Shown here piece by piece: positions 1 through 7,525 of a stretch of DNA of 64,000 nt. Both the position numbers and the translations under genes were made by a program. Source of the stretch: UBA6814 sp040753075 (GTDB lineage: Bacteria; Desulfobacterota; Desulfovibrionia; Desulfovibrionales; Desulfovibrionaceae); the NCBI GenBank assembly GCA_040753075.1, contig JBFMHA010000004.1, positions 37,386 to 101,385 of the forward strand, given 5' to 3'. Each line of letters starts with the position of its first letter. Positions within the stretch are counted from its first letter, which is position 1. A model generated the notes under the pieces. It was given only the letters and a program-made list of their open reading frames with translations, had not been told where the DNA came from and searched no databases.

Positions 1-204
1 GCGCCCTTGGACGGCGCGCACCGCACCCTGTACTACGGCGTGCCCGCGCTCCTGCACGGCGTGCTGGCCGGCGGCCTCACCCTCTTCCTCTGGAGCCGCC
101 TGCCCGGAGTCACGGGCGGCGGCTCGGCCCCGGCCGGCGCCGACCCGGGCGGAGACAAGAAGGGCGGCAAGAAGCTCCCCCGGGGCAAGGGCAGGAGGAA
201 GTAG
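1..204 (+). CDS. 3' end of a hypothetical membrane-associated protein (partial)
   Basis: The reading frame is open from the first base of the window and ends at TAG 202-204, so this is the C-terminus of a gene that begins outside. The visible 67 residues hold one hydrophobic stretch (about residues 13-32, rich in Leu, Val and Gly) followed by a Gly/Pro linker and a strongly basic Lys/Arg/Gly tail, which suggests a membrane segment with a cytoplasmic basic tail. I do not recognise the family. The TTG at position 7 is in frame but has no ribosome site that would argue for a short independent gene. Confidence 0.5.
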   Translation, partial: APLDGAHRTLYYGVPALLHGVLAGGLTLFLWSRLPGVTGGGSAPAGADPGGDKKGGKKLPRGKGRRK

Positions 205-552
205 CCCGAAGTCCCGCGCCCGCCCGCTCCGTCCTCCGTCCGGAACCTCGCCATCCCGGCTCCCGGCCGGCCGCGTCCCGGGGGGGGGCGGCCGGAGGAT
301 CGTCCTGCCGGCGCGGCGCGATGCGCCGCGATCCGCCCCCTGTCGCAATGACCTTCCGGATCCATCGCCGCATCAGCGGGAGCTTCCGTCGGCTTTCGAC
401 GCGATGCGGCGCAGGCTCGGGGAGTCCCCCGGACCTGCGCCGCGAATCATTCACGCTCGTGCGCGAGCGGCATCGTCGTGCGCCCCGGCGCGGCGGGTCG
501 GAAGCGCTCCTCCCGTCTCCGCCGGGCCGGTCGGCGCGTGTGGCGCGTCAGG
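205..552. other. Intergenic, no gene seen
   Basis: This 348-base gap lies between the partial gene and the convergent outer-membrane gene. Frames on both strands look like GC-driven noise. The only structure I see is a 7-bp inverted repeat at 313-329 (arms 313-319 and 323-329, loop GAT) and a run of nine or more G around 282-290. The hairpin could act as a terminator between the convergent genes, but it has no T tract. Confidence 0.5.
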
Positions 553-1251
553 CTAGAAGGTGTAGCGGATGCCCAGGAGCACCTCGTGGGCCGTGATCTC
601 GTCGGCCTTGAGGCCCAGGACCGCTGTCCTGCCCCACTCCATGCTGCCGAAGTCGATGTAGCGGTAGCCCAGGTCCGCGGTCCAGTTCTCGTTGATGGCG
701 TAGGCGAGGCCGCCGCCCACGTGCCAGGCGAGGTTGGTCTCTTCGTTGCTTCTGTCGGCGGTATCGCCGGTGGCCAGCACGGTCGCGACGCAGTCCGACT
801 CCAGGAACGCCCAGCCCAGGCCGCCGCCCACGTACGGGGTCAGGGCGGAGTCGGTGGGGATGTCGAGGAACAGGTTGACCAGCAGGGTCTGGACGGTCAT
901 GTCGACGTCCACCTTGGTGGGCGCGCCGGCGTCCTTGAAGGTCGGGTTCGCCTCATAGCTGAACTCGGACCGGTACATGTACTCGATCTCGGTGCGCAGG
1001 GGGACGCCGGCCATCTCCTTCCAGTTGAAGCCGGCGGCCAGGCCCAGGGCGGTCAGCGTGTCGTCCTCGCTGGTGTTGTTGACCGTTGCCGGGTTGGAGA
1101 CGTCGGTGGTGTTCTCCACGTCGTCCGCGGTCATGGCGGAGACGCCGAGCTTGGCGCCGATGTAGATGGGCAGGTTTTCGCCGGCCAGGGCCTGCCCGGA
1201 GAGCATGAGAACGATGATGCCGGCCGCAAGGAGCTTCGGGAACGCACACAT
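553..1251 (-). CDS. Outer-membrane beta-barrel protein (OmpW/OmpA-barrel-like)
   Basis: The 232-aa product starts with a clear Sec signal peptide (residues 1-23, cleavage after QALA). The rest alternates hydrophobic and polar residues in the manner of an eight-strand barrel and ends in Tyr-Thr-Phe, the aromatic C-terminus recognised by the BAM machinery. Repeated Gly-Gly-Gly-Leu segments followed by Trp/Tyr-rich strands fit small porin-like or adhesin-like barrels of the Lom/OmpW type. The start at 1251 is preferred over an upstream one at 1329 because GGAGGT lies 10 bases before it and the signal peptide begins there. It is monocistronic, with a long AT-rich upstream region. Function beyond barrel formation cannot be told. 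Confidence 0.8.
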   Translation of the reverse strand: MCAFPKLLAAGIIVLMLSGQALAGENLPIYIGAKLGVSAMTADDVENTTDVSNPATVNNTSEDDTLTALGLAAGFNWKEMAGVPLRTEIEYMYRSEFSYEANPTFKDAGAPTKVDVDMTVQTLLVNLFLDIPTDSALTPYVGGGLGWAFLESDCVATVLATGDTADRSNEETNLAWHVGGGLAYAINENWTADLGYRYIDFGSMEWGRTAVLGLKADEITAHEVLLGIRYTF

Positions 1252-1915
1252 GACAGGGGTACCTCCGGAATGATGGGTTATAGGTTTTCTTGTTTTTGAA
1301 CATTGGCCAGTCATGCCAGCAGAATGCATGTGGTGCGATCGCGGGCTGGCAGAAGTCGTCTACGTGTTTGCCATAAAATAGTCAATATCGATATCAGATA
1401 AAAAACTCCATCGGCGTCTCCGCACTTTTCGAGAGATCTTTATCCTTATATTGCGCTAGATTTAGTTGAAAACTCGGAAAAGGATAATCCCCCTCCGGGA
1501 CTTCTCGCACGGCGCGCTCGTCCTGGGCCGAACAATCCCGCTCCCGGGGGCTCCTCGCGTCGCGTCCGCGACGCCGCGACGCGCCAAGCCAACGCAACGC
1601 AGCGGCGCTTGCAGAATCTCTTGTCTGGGTGACGCCTCACGGCATCTTGCGGTCGTGACGCGGGCGGCCGAGGAGCGTCCTGCCGGCATGGCGCGCCGCA
1701 GGGGGGTGGCCTTTTCTCTTCAGCCGCTGGGTCGGGAATCCAAGGAATGGCGGGGCGGGGTGCGGGCCGCCCGGCGGGCTGGCCGGCCCGGCGCAGGCCT
1801 TCGGCCCGCCGTCTGGGCGGACCCGAAGCCCTCGATTGCGACCTTCCGAAAAGTCGGGCCGGGGGCCTTGCGGCCCCCGGCCCCGTCCGGGCGCGCGGGC
1901 GGTTCCCCTCCCGGG
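1252..1915. other. Long intergenic region with AT-rich promoter zone and operon end
   Basis: This 664-base stretch separates the outer-membrane gene (reading away to the left) from the end of the molybdoenzyme operon. Positions about 1260-1480 are strikingly AT-rich for this genome and include the palindrome ATATCGATAT near 1385-1394; this is the likely promoter and operator zone for the barrel protein. Positions about 1500-1840 are GC-rich with no convincing gene. A strong terminator for the minus-strand operon lies at 1849-1882. Confidence 0.55.
1849..1882 (-). terminator. Intrinsic terminator of the molybdoenzyme operon
   Basis: On the minus strand an 11-bp perfect stem (GGCCGGGGGCC, four-base loop GCAA) is followed by CGACTTTT. 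It sits 34 bases after the ferredoxin stop codon and so ends the operon running from 7210 down to 1916. Confidence 0.75.
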
Positions 1916-2473
1916 CTACCTGGGGTTGCGGTAGTAGAGGATGTTCTGGGCGCTCATCTTCTTGAGCAGCTCCTTGCCCTCGGCCTCAAGCTCCATGCGC
2001 AGGAGCCGCTTCTCGCCGAAGCGGATGGCGTCGGTGAGGCAGACCTCGGCGCACACCGGCTTCTCGCCCACGTGCACCCGGTCCCAGCACAGGTCGCACT
2101 TGTGGGCCTTTTTGCGGGCGGCGTCGAACTGGATCACCCCGTAGGGGCAGGCCTCGATGCAGTCGCCCTTGCCCTGGCACTTGGCCGGGTCGATGCGCAC
2201 GATGCCGGTCTGCTCGTCCTTGGTCACGGCCTCGGCCTTGCACGCCTTGACGCAGGCCGCGTTGTTGCAGTGCTGGCAGGGCGCCACCCAGGTGTCCACC
2301 CGGACGTCCGGGTAGGTTCCCTCGCGGTTGCTCTCCACCCGCAGATAGAAGGGCAGCTCCCCGGGCAGGGCCGCGGCGTGGTCGGACAGGCCGTGGAAGT
2401 TGCGGCAGGCCACCACGCAGGTCTTGCACCCGATGCACCGGGACAGGTCAATGGCCAGGCTGAGCTGTTTCAT
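1916..2473 (-). CDS. Ferredoxin-type electron-transfer subunit of a molybdopterin oxidoreductase (NrfC/PsrB/DmsB-like)
   Basis: This 185-aa protein is the four-cluster Fe-S subunit expected to pass electrons to or from the catalytic subunit encoded just upstream (gap of 12 bases). Cys groups are C13-C16-C19-C23, C66-C69-C74-C78, C99-C105-C109 and C126-C129-C141-C145. The third group is missing its second Cys: the usual CxxC pair reads C99-Q-G-K102, leaving 15 Cys instead of 16. In NarH and DmsB-type proteins loss of this Cys gives a [3Fe-4S] cluster of higher potential, so that is the likely consequence here (inference). There is no signal peptide. GAGGAGG precedes the ATG. A membrane-anchor subunit is not encoded nearby, apart from a 50-aa protein. 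Confidence 0.9.
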   Translation of the reverse strand: MKQLSLAIDLSRCIGCKTCVVACRNFHGLSDHAAALPGELPFYLRVESNREGTYPDVRVDTWVAPCQHCNNAACVKACKAEAVTKDEQTGIVRIDPAKCQGKGDCIEACPYGVIQFDAARKKAHKCDLCWDRVHVGEKPVCAEVCLTDAIRFGEKRLLRMELEAEGKELLKKMSAQNILYYRNPR

Positions 2474-2485
2474 GGCCGTCCTCCT

Positions 2486-4621
2486 CTAGAGTTCGAGCCG
2501 GACGCGGGTGGACACGTGCGATTCGCCGCCCACCAGGTCCTGCCAGTCCAGGGTCATGCCCGCATCCGGGATCAGGGCGTTGTCGCTCACGCCGTCCCCG
2601 ATCACCGCCACCTGGCCGATGGTGGAGCCGAACCCGTGCGCCAGGCCCAGGCAGTCGGGCCGGATGCGCTCGGTGACCTTGGCCCGCACCGTGAGGCTGC
2701 CGGTGCGGGAGCGCAGGGTCACGGACGCGCCGTCCGCCACTCCCATCCGGCGCGCGGTGGCGGCGTTGATGAGCACCGGGTTCTCCATGAACCCGCTGGC
2801 CGGGTCGCGCAGCTGCGGGTTGTTGTGGGTCCACTGGCCCGAGCCCTGGTGGAAGATGGTGCGGTAGGAGACCAGGATGAAGGGGTAGTCGGCCATGTCC
2901 GCCTCGTACTCGGGCGCGAGGCCCACCCGCGGCATGGCCTGCCCTGCGGCCTCCAGGTCCTCCCACACCAGGTGGACCTTCTTGCTCGGGGTTCCGAAGC
3001 CGCCGGCCTGCTCGTACTTGCGGAAGCCCATGGTCCCGGGCGACCACAGCCCGCCCATGGCCTGGAGCTTGGCCACCGACAGCCCCAGCCCGGCGAGCTG
3101 GATGTCGTAGTACTCCACGTCGTCCTTGAACGCGAAGTGCTCGGGGCACAGGCGCTTGCCCAGCTCGATGAACACCTCGTTGGAGTGGCGGCACTCGCCC
3201 GGGGCCTCCACCACCGGCTGGCGCAGGGCCACGCCGTGCCCGTAGTTGTACCACCAGGGCATGTAGAGCAGCTCCCAGCGCTCGAAGTAGCTCTTGTCCG
3301 GGAGCACGTAGTCCGCGTACTTGGAGGTTTCGGAGAGCATGATCTCGTAGCTGACCAGCATCTCCAGCAGGTAGCTCCCCGCGGGATCGGTCATGGTCAC
3401 GGCCTTGCGCCATTCGCCCTGGCCCATCTCGGTGAGGGCCGGGTTGCTCTCGGCGCAGACCAGCATCTTGAGCCCGCCGTTCTTGATGGCCTGGGCCTCG
3501 TACCAGGTGGGCTCCATGATGAAGCCGTAGTGGGCGAACTTGTCCTTGTCCGGTCCGGTGCGGTGCCAGCCCTTGTCCGCCAGGCTGGGCGGGGTCGGCG
3601 CGGGCAGGACCGGGGCGAGGGGGGTCAGGTCGGGCAGGGGCTGGCCGCCGGGGTTGTCGATGTTGCCGGTCACGGCCAGGAAGATGGTCCACATGTGGCC
3701 GAAGTCCAGGGCCTGGCCGAGCATGATGCCCTTGAAGCTGTCCACGCCCACCGAGGGCGCGGCCGCGCACATCTCGGCCAGCTTGACGATGTCCTTGGCC
3801 GGCACGTCGCAGATCCTGGACATGGCCTCCGGGGTCTTGTCCGCCAGCCAGTCCTTGAGCCGCTCGAAGTCGCCCTCGCGGATCCAGTTCTCCACGAACT
3901 TCTTGTCGTGGAGTCCGTTCATCACGATGTGGTGGGTCATGCCGGCGAAGAAGGCGGTGTCCCCCGAGGGCTTCATGGGAATCCACCAGTCGGCCTTGGC
4001 CGCGTCCGCGGTGAAGATGGGGTCGAGCACCACCAGCACCGCGCCCCTCGCCTTGGCGTCCAGGATGTCCCGGGGCACGGCCGCGTTGTCCAGGCAGCCG
4101 AAGGCGTGCCGGCCGGCCAGGATGATGATGCCGCCCTTGGGCGTGGAGAAGAAGGCCGGCGGGATGTGGTGGTTGGGCACCCCGCCCATGGCCTTGATGA
4201 AGGCCACGATCTTGGCCGAGTCGCAGTGGGGCAGGGCGGTGTTGATGAACCCTCCGTAGGCGTTGAGGAACCGCCACTTGGGGTCGGTGATGGAGTGCGG
4301 GAAGAAGCTGGCGGTCAGGGTGTGGGCCAGGCCGCGGGCGCGCAGGTCCTTGAGCTTGGCGGTCATGGCGTCCAGGGCCTCGTCCCAGGAGCAGGGCTCG
4401 AATTTCCCCTCGCCGCGCTTGCCCGTCCGCTTGAGGGGACGGGTCAGGCGGTCCGGGCTGTACTCCAGGGAGATCCCGGCCATGCCCTTGACGCAGGCCT
4501 TGCCCCGGGCCCGCGGGTTGCCGCGGATCTCCCTCACCCTGCCGCCCTCCACCCGGGCCAGGATGGAGCATTCGGCCTTGCACTGGTAACACACGGTGGG
4601 AATCCAGCCGCTTTTCAGCAT
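2486..4621 (-). CDS. Molybdopterin oxidoreductase catalytic subunit (PsrA/PhsA-like, cytoplasmic)
   Basis: The 711-aa protein has the N-terminal [4Fe-4S] motif C11-x2-C14-x3-C18...C43 and the DMSO-reductase-family fold. A Cys at 133, in the segment Pro-His-Cys-Asp-Ser-Ala-Lys, stands where the molybdenum or tungsten ligand is expected, as in polysulfide/thiosulfate reductases and periplasmic nitrate reductase. It is neither the Ser of DmsA nor a selenocysteine. No twin-arginine signal is present, so the enzyme probably works in the cytoplasm, which is unusual for Psr/Phs proteins. It is co-transcribed with the ferredoxin subunit, a 50-aa membrane protein and a formate/nitrite-type channel, behind a sigma factor with a NasS-like domain. 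Substrate cannot be decided: nitrate, thiosulfate or polysulfide, and formate are all possible. Confidence 0.85.
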   Translation of the reverse strand: MLKSGWIPTVCYQCKAECSILARVEGGRVREIRGNPRARGKACVKGMAGISLEYSPDRLTRPLKRTGKRGEGKFEPCSWDEALDAMTAKLKDLRARGLAHTLTASFFPHSITDPKWRFLNAYGGFINTALPHCDSAKIVAFIKAMGGVPNHHIPPAFFSTPKGGIIILAGRHAFGCLDNAAVPRDILDAKARGAVLVVLDPIFTADAAKADWWIPMKPSGDTAFFAGMTHHIVMNGLHDKKFVENWIREGDFERLKDWLADKTPEAMSRICDVPAKDIVKLAEMCAAAPSVGVDSFKGIMLGQALDFGHMWTIFLAVTGNIDNPGGQPLPDLTPLAPVLPAPTPPSLADKGWHRTGPDKDKFAHYGFIMEPTWYEAQAIKNGGLKMLVCAESNPALTEMGQGEWRKAVTMTDPAGSYLLEMLVSYEIMLSETSKYADYVLPDKSYFERWELLYMPWWYNYGHGVALRQPVVEAPGECRHSNEVFIELGKRLCPEHFAFKDDVEYYDIQLAGLGLSVAKLQAMGGLWSPGTMGFRKYEQAGGFGTPSKKVHLVWEDLEAAGQAMPRVGLAPEYEADMADYPFILVSYRTIFHQGSGQWTHNNPQLRDPASGFMENPVLINAATARRMGVADGASVTLRSRTGSLTVRAKVTERIRPDCLGLAHGFGSTIGQVAVIGDGVSDNALIPDAGMTLDWQDLVGGESHVSTRVRLEL

Positions 4622-4648
4622 ATTTCCCTCCTTGACGTTCCGGGCCGG

Positions 4649-4801
4649 CTAGGTCCGGCCCTTTTCGCCCGGCCCGGCCTGGTCGTCGAACCGGCCGTAG
4701 TCGGGATGCTTCCTGTGGAACCGGGCCACCACGGCCCAAACCACGACGACGAAGGCCGCGAAGGCCAGCCAGATCACGGGATGGAGCGGGCTGTATTCCA
4801 T
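4649..4801 (-). CDS. 50-aa single-pass membrane protein of the molybdoenzyme operon
   Basis: A short gene with a strong ribosome site (AGGAGG, 7 bases before ATG) lies between the channel gene (10 bases upstream) and the molybdoenzyme gene (27 bases downstream). The product begins MEYSPLHPVIW, has one transmembrane helix (about residues 9-27, ending VVVWAVVARF) and a charged cytoplasmic tail with HRKHPDYGRFDD. It may tether the otherwise soluble enzyme or channel at the membrane, but that is inference from position. I do not recognise a family. Spacing and ribosome site make it a real gene. Confidence 0.75.
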   Translation of the reverse strand: MEYSPLHPVIWLAFAAFVVVVWAVVARFHRKHPDYGRFDDQAGPGEKGRT

Positions 4802-4811
4802 GCGGCCCCTC

Positions 4812-5693
4812 CTAGAGCTTGAGCATGCGCTCGGTCTTGGCGGCGTAGAGGCGCATCACCCGCCGGGGGTTGGACACCAGCTGGAACACGATCCCCACGA
4901 AGAGGATGCCTCCGATGAAGTTGCCGAGCACGGTGTAGAGCTGGTTGTGCGCCCAGCCGAACTGGCCGAAGCCCCAGTGCAGCAGGGGCCCGGCCTGGGC
5001 GCCCAGCTCCGCGGCCTTGGCCAGGTAGAGGTCCTGCTGGAACAGGGGCACGGCCAGGAAGCCGATGTTGGCGATGCAGTGCTCGGTCATGCCGGCCACG
5101 AAGGCCAGGGGGCCGTAGGCGGCCATGAGTATCCGCGACACGTCGTCCCCGGCCTTGATGAAGAGGATGGCCGCGGACTGCAGGGTCCAGGTGCAGATGA
5201 TGCCCATGACGAAGATCTGGGTGGCGGTGGCGCCGGTCTTGAAGGCCCCGATGGCGTGGGCCCGGGCCAGCCAGGGCCAGGCCTCGTACCCCGCGCCCAT
5301 GGACAGGAGCCAGAGGAAGAACATGCTGCCCGCGAAGTTGCCGATGTAGCCGGCGGCCACCATCCAGAGGAACTGGCCCCAGCCCAGCCGGCGGTGGAAG
5401 ACTCCGATGACCCCGTAGGCCATGTCCGCCGTGACCAGGGTCATGCCGCTGAACATGATGATCACCAGGGAGAAGCAGAACACCAGCCCCATGGCCAGGT
5501 TGGCGATGCCCGGGGCCAGGTTCTCGGGCACCCCGGCGCTCACCGAGAGGGCCAGCATGGCCCCGAAGCTCACGAAGGCCCCTCCGGCGAAGGCCGAGAG
5601 CAGGAAGGCGTGGGGCCGCTCCCTGAGCATGTCCCATTTGTAGGAGCACACGTCCGCGACCCGGACCACCAGTTCGTCCACGCTGGCCGGCAT
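4812..5693 (-). CDS. Formate/nitrite transporter (FNT) family channel
   Basis: The 293-aa protein has six transmembrane helices and the FNT hallmarks: the segment around EHCIANIGFL carrying the central His of the pore, and GNFIGGILF near the C-terminus. FNT channels pass small monovalent anions: formate (FocA), nitrite (NirC) or hydrosulfide (HSC/AsrD). Being co-transcribed with a Cys-ligated molybdoenzyme makes nitrite or hydrosulfide as likely as formate. The start at 5693 follows GGAGG by 7 bases. The gene begins 86 bases after the stop of the sigma-factor fusion, so its promoter may lie in that gap. Confidence 0.88.
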   Translation of the reverse strand: MPASVDELVVRVADVCSYKWDMLRERPHAFLLSAFAGGAFVSFGAMLALSVSAGVPENLAPGIANLAMGLVFCFSLVIIMFSGMTLVTADMAYGVIGVFHRRLGWGQFLWMVAAGYIGNFAGSMFFLWLLSMGAGYEAWPWLARAHAIGAFKTGATATQIFVMGIICTWTLQSAAILFIKAGDDVSRILMAAYGPLAFVAGMTEHCIANIGFLAVPLFQQDLYLAKAAELGAQAGPLLHWGFGQFGWAHNQLYTVLGNFIGGILFVGIVFQLVSNPRRVMRLYAAKTERMLKL

Positions 5694-5779
5694 GGGCGTT
5701 CCTCCTGTTGTGGAGTGCGAAGGTCTGAAAACAAGGATGCCCGGGCCGGGAAAAAGGTTCGCTTTGCAGAGGGGAAAGT

Positions 5780-7210
5780 TCAGGCGCGGCCGGAGGGGAG
5801 CAGGCTGTCCAGGTCGCAGGGCCGGTCCAGGACCCCGGCGTCCAGGGCCAGGCGCATGGTCTGCTCGGCCCTGCCGCGGTCCGGGGAGAGGTCGCGGAAG
5901 TTCACGTGGCCCCGCAGCAGGACCTCGGCCGCGGCCGCGGCGTCCACCCCGGTGTAGCGGGCCTGGATGGCCGCGCTCTCGCGGGGGCGGGCGCGCACGT
6001 AGTCGGCGGCGGCGTCGAGCAGCCGCAGGTAGCCGCGCAGCAGGTCGGGCCGCCCGGCCGCAAAGGCGCGGGAGGCGGCGAGCACGCAGCACACGTGGCC
6101 AGGGAACAGGTCCCGGGAGCGCAGGAGCACCCGGCCCGTGCCCGCGGCCTCGCTCAGGAGGCCCCAGGGCTCGGCGCAGAAGAAGCCGTCCAGCTCCCCC
6201 CGGGCCAGGGGCCGGAGCACGAAGGGCGGGGAGAGGTAGCGGGGCCGGAAGGGGCCGGGTCCGTCCGCCCGGCCGAAGCCCAGGAGGGCGCGCAGGAGGA
6301 CCCCGTGGGTGGAGAAGGCGTGGGGAATGGCCAGGGTGGCGCCGGCCAGGACCCGTCCCGGGCCGCGGCCCCAGGCCCCGCGGCGAGCCAGGTCGGCCTG
6401 CACGGCCACGGCGCTGCCCTCGTGGTGGCCGTCCCGGGCCCAGACCAGGGGCGCCCCCCGGGCGTGCAGGTGCATGGCCAGGGGGGCCATGAGCATGGCC
6501 ATGTCCAGGCCGCCGTTGGCCAGGGCCTTGGCCAGGCTGGACCAGGTCAGGAACTTGCGCAGGGCCACCCGGAATCCGGCCTGCCCGTGCTGCTGGTGGG
6601 CCACCATGGCCAGCAGGTGGTCGCTGATGGGCAGGCACCCCACCCGGACCACGTCCCGGTCGCGGTTCTCGAACCGGCGCACCATGCGGTCGCGGGCCGC
6701 GTGCAGCCTCCGCTTGATGGTGCCCACGGGCTTGCCCAGGCCCGCGGCGATCTCCTCGTAGGTCAGGCCCAGGAGGTAGCGCTGCGCCGCGGCCTCGCGC
6801 AGGACCCCGGAGAGGGACGCCAGGAAGGAGAGCACCATGTCCCGCGATTGGAAGCGGGCGAAGTGCGCCACCGGGTCCAGGTCGGGGTCCGAGGGGTCGG
6901 CGGGCAGGTCTTCGGCGCCGGGCGCGTCGGAGAAGAGGATGGCCCGGCGCGGGGCGCGCAGGATGCGGGCGCAGCTGGAGCGCACGATGGCCCGCAGCCA
7001 GGCCGGGAAGGCGTCCAGGTCGCGCAGCCCGGCCAGGTTCAGGTAGGCGGCCAGGAAGGCCTCCTGCACCGCGTCCTCGGCCAGCCAGGGATCGCGCACC
7101 CGCTGTCCGGCCTGGGCCCGGGCCATGCCCGCGAAGCGGCGCACCACCTCGTCGAAGGCCCGGGTGTCGCCGGCCAGGGTGCGGCGCAGAAGGTCCTGGT
7201 ACTTGGCCAT
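5780..7210 (-). CDS. ECF-type sigma factor fused to a cytoplasmic NrtA/NasS-like substrate-binding domain
   Basis: The 476-aa protein has two clear halves. Residues about 12-178 form an ECF sigma factor: region 2 (DPWLAEDAVQEAFLAAYLNL, then a WLRAIVRSSCARILR segment) and region 4 (GLTYEEIAAGLGKPVGTIKRRLHAARD). Residues about 187-476 match the NrtA/CmpA/NasS branch of NMT1-like binding proteins: a VRVGCLPISD start, GLDMAMLMAPLAMHL, a PPFVLRPLARGELDGFFCAEPW segment and PGHVCCVL. There is no signal peptide, so ligand sensing is cytoplasmic, as in NasS, which binds nitrate or nitrite and releases the antiterminator NasT. The likely role is a one-component switch in which ligand binding frees or blocks the sigma domain to control the downstream channel and molybdoenzyme genes. 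GGAG lies 6 bases before the ATG at 7210. The ligand and the sign of control are unknown. Confidence 0.85.
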   Translation of the reverse strand: MAKYQDLLRRTLAGDTRAFDEVVRRFAGMARAQAGQRVRDPWLAEDAVQEAFLAAYLNLAGLRDLDAFPAWLRAIVRSSCARILRAPRRAILFSDAPGAEDLPADPSDPDLDPVAHFARFQSRDMVLSFLASLSGVLREAAAQRYLLGLTYEEIAAGLGKPVGTIKRRLHAARDRMVRRFENRDRDVVRVGCLPISDHLLAMVAHQQHGQAGFRVALRKFLTWSSLAKALANGGLDMAMLMAPLAMHLHARGAPLVWARDGHHEGSAVAVQADLARRGAWGRGPGRVLAGATLAIPHAFSTHGVLLRALLGFGRADGPGPFRPRYLSPPFVLRPLARGELDGFFCAEPWGLLSEAAGTGRVLLRSRDLFPGHVCCVLAASRAFAAGRPDLLRGYLRLLDAAADYVRARPRESAAIQARYTGVDAAAAAEVLLRGHVNFRDLSPDRGRAEQTMRLALDAGVLDRPCDLDSLLPSGRA

Positions 7211-7525
7211 GCCGGACTCCGCAGGATCGGCGCGGCGGTCGCGGGGAGCGGAGGGTTGGCCTGGCGGAGGCCCCGGGGAATTGGCCGAGAGGAGTCGGGA
7301 GGGGAGCCGGACCGCGGCCGGAATCCCATCTCACCTGATACGCCCTTGCCGCGGCCGAGGCAAGGCCCGCGTCCGGAGGGCGAGGTCCGAGGCTTGCCTT
7401 GCGCGCGGTTGCTGCGTATGCGAGCCCCGCGTCCGGGCGGCGCGGTCCGGGGGCGGTTGCGCAACCTCCGGGATTCAGGGTAAACAGATAGAATGAACCC
7501 CAAACCTTATTCCAGGAGCGCGGAC
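7211..7525. other. Divergent promoter region between the sigma fusion and the NMT1-like lipoprotein
   Basis: This 315-base gap drives two divergent units, both headed by NMT1-like binding domains. It is GC-rich with no convincing gene. I can place no confident promoter. The right edge (about 7475-7500) carries the AT-rich stretch GGGTAAACAGATAGAATG close to the lipoprotein start. Confidence 0.4.

Noticed and set aside
1394..1689. Overlapping short minus-strand frames of 64-75 codons upstream of the barrel protein
   Set aside because: No ribosome site, no recognisable domain, and they run through the AT-rich promoter zone.
1466..4822. Plus-strand open frame of more than 1100 codons across the molybdoenzyme operon
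   Set aside because: It mirrors real minus-strand genes with clear motifs. Its translation is Gly/His/Val/Ala-rich noise, as are similar long frames elsewhere in this GC-rich window.
5694..5779. ECF-type promoter (GAACTT with a downstream CGAA) before the channel gene
   Set aside because: Several GAAC words occur, but none has a convincing -10 partner at fixed spacing. Promoter mapping is needed before naming one.
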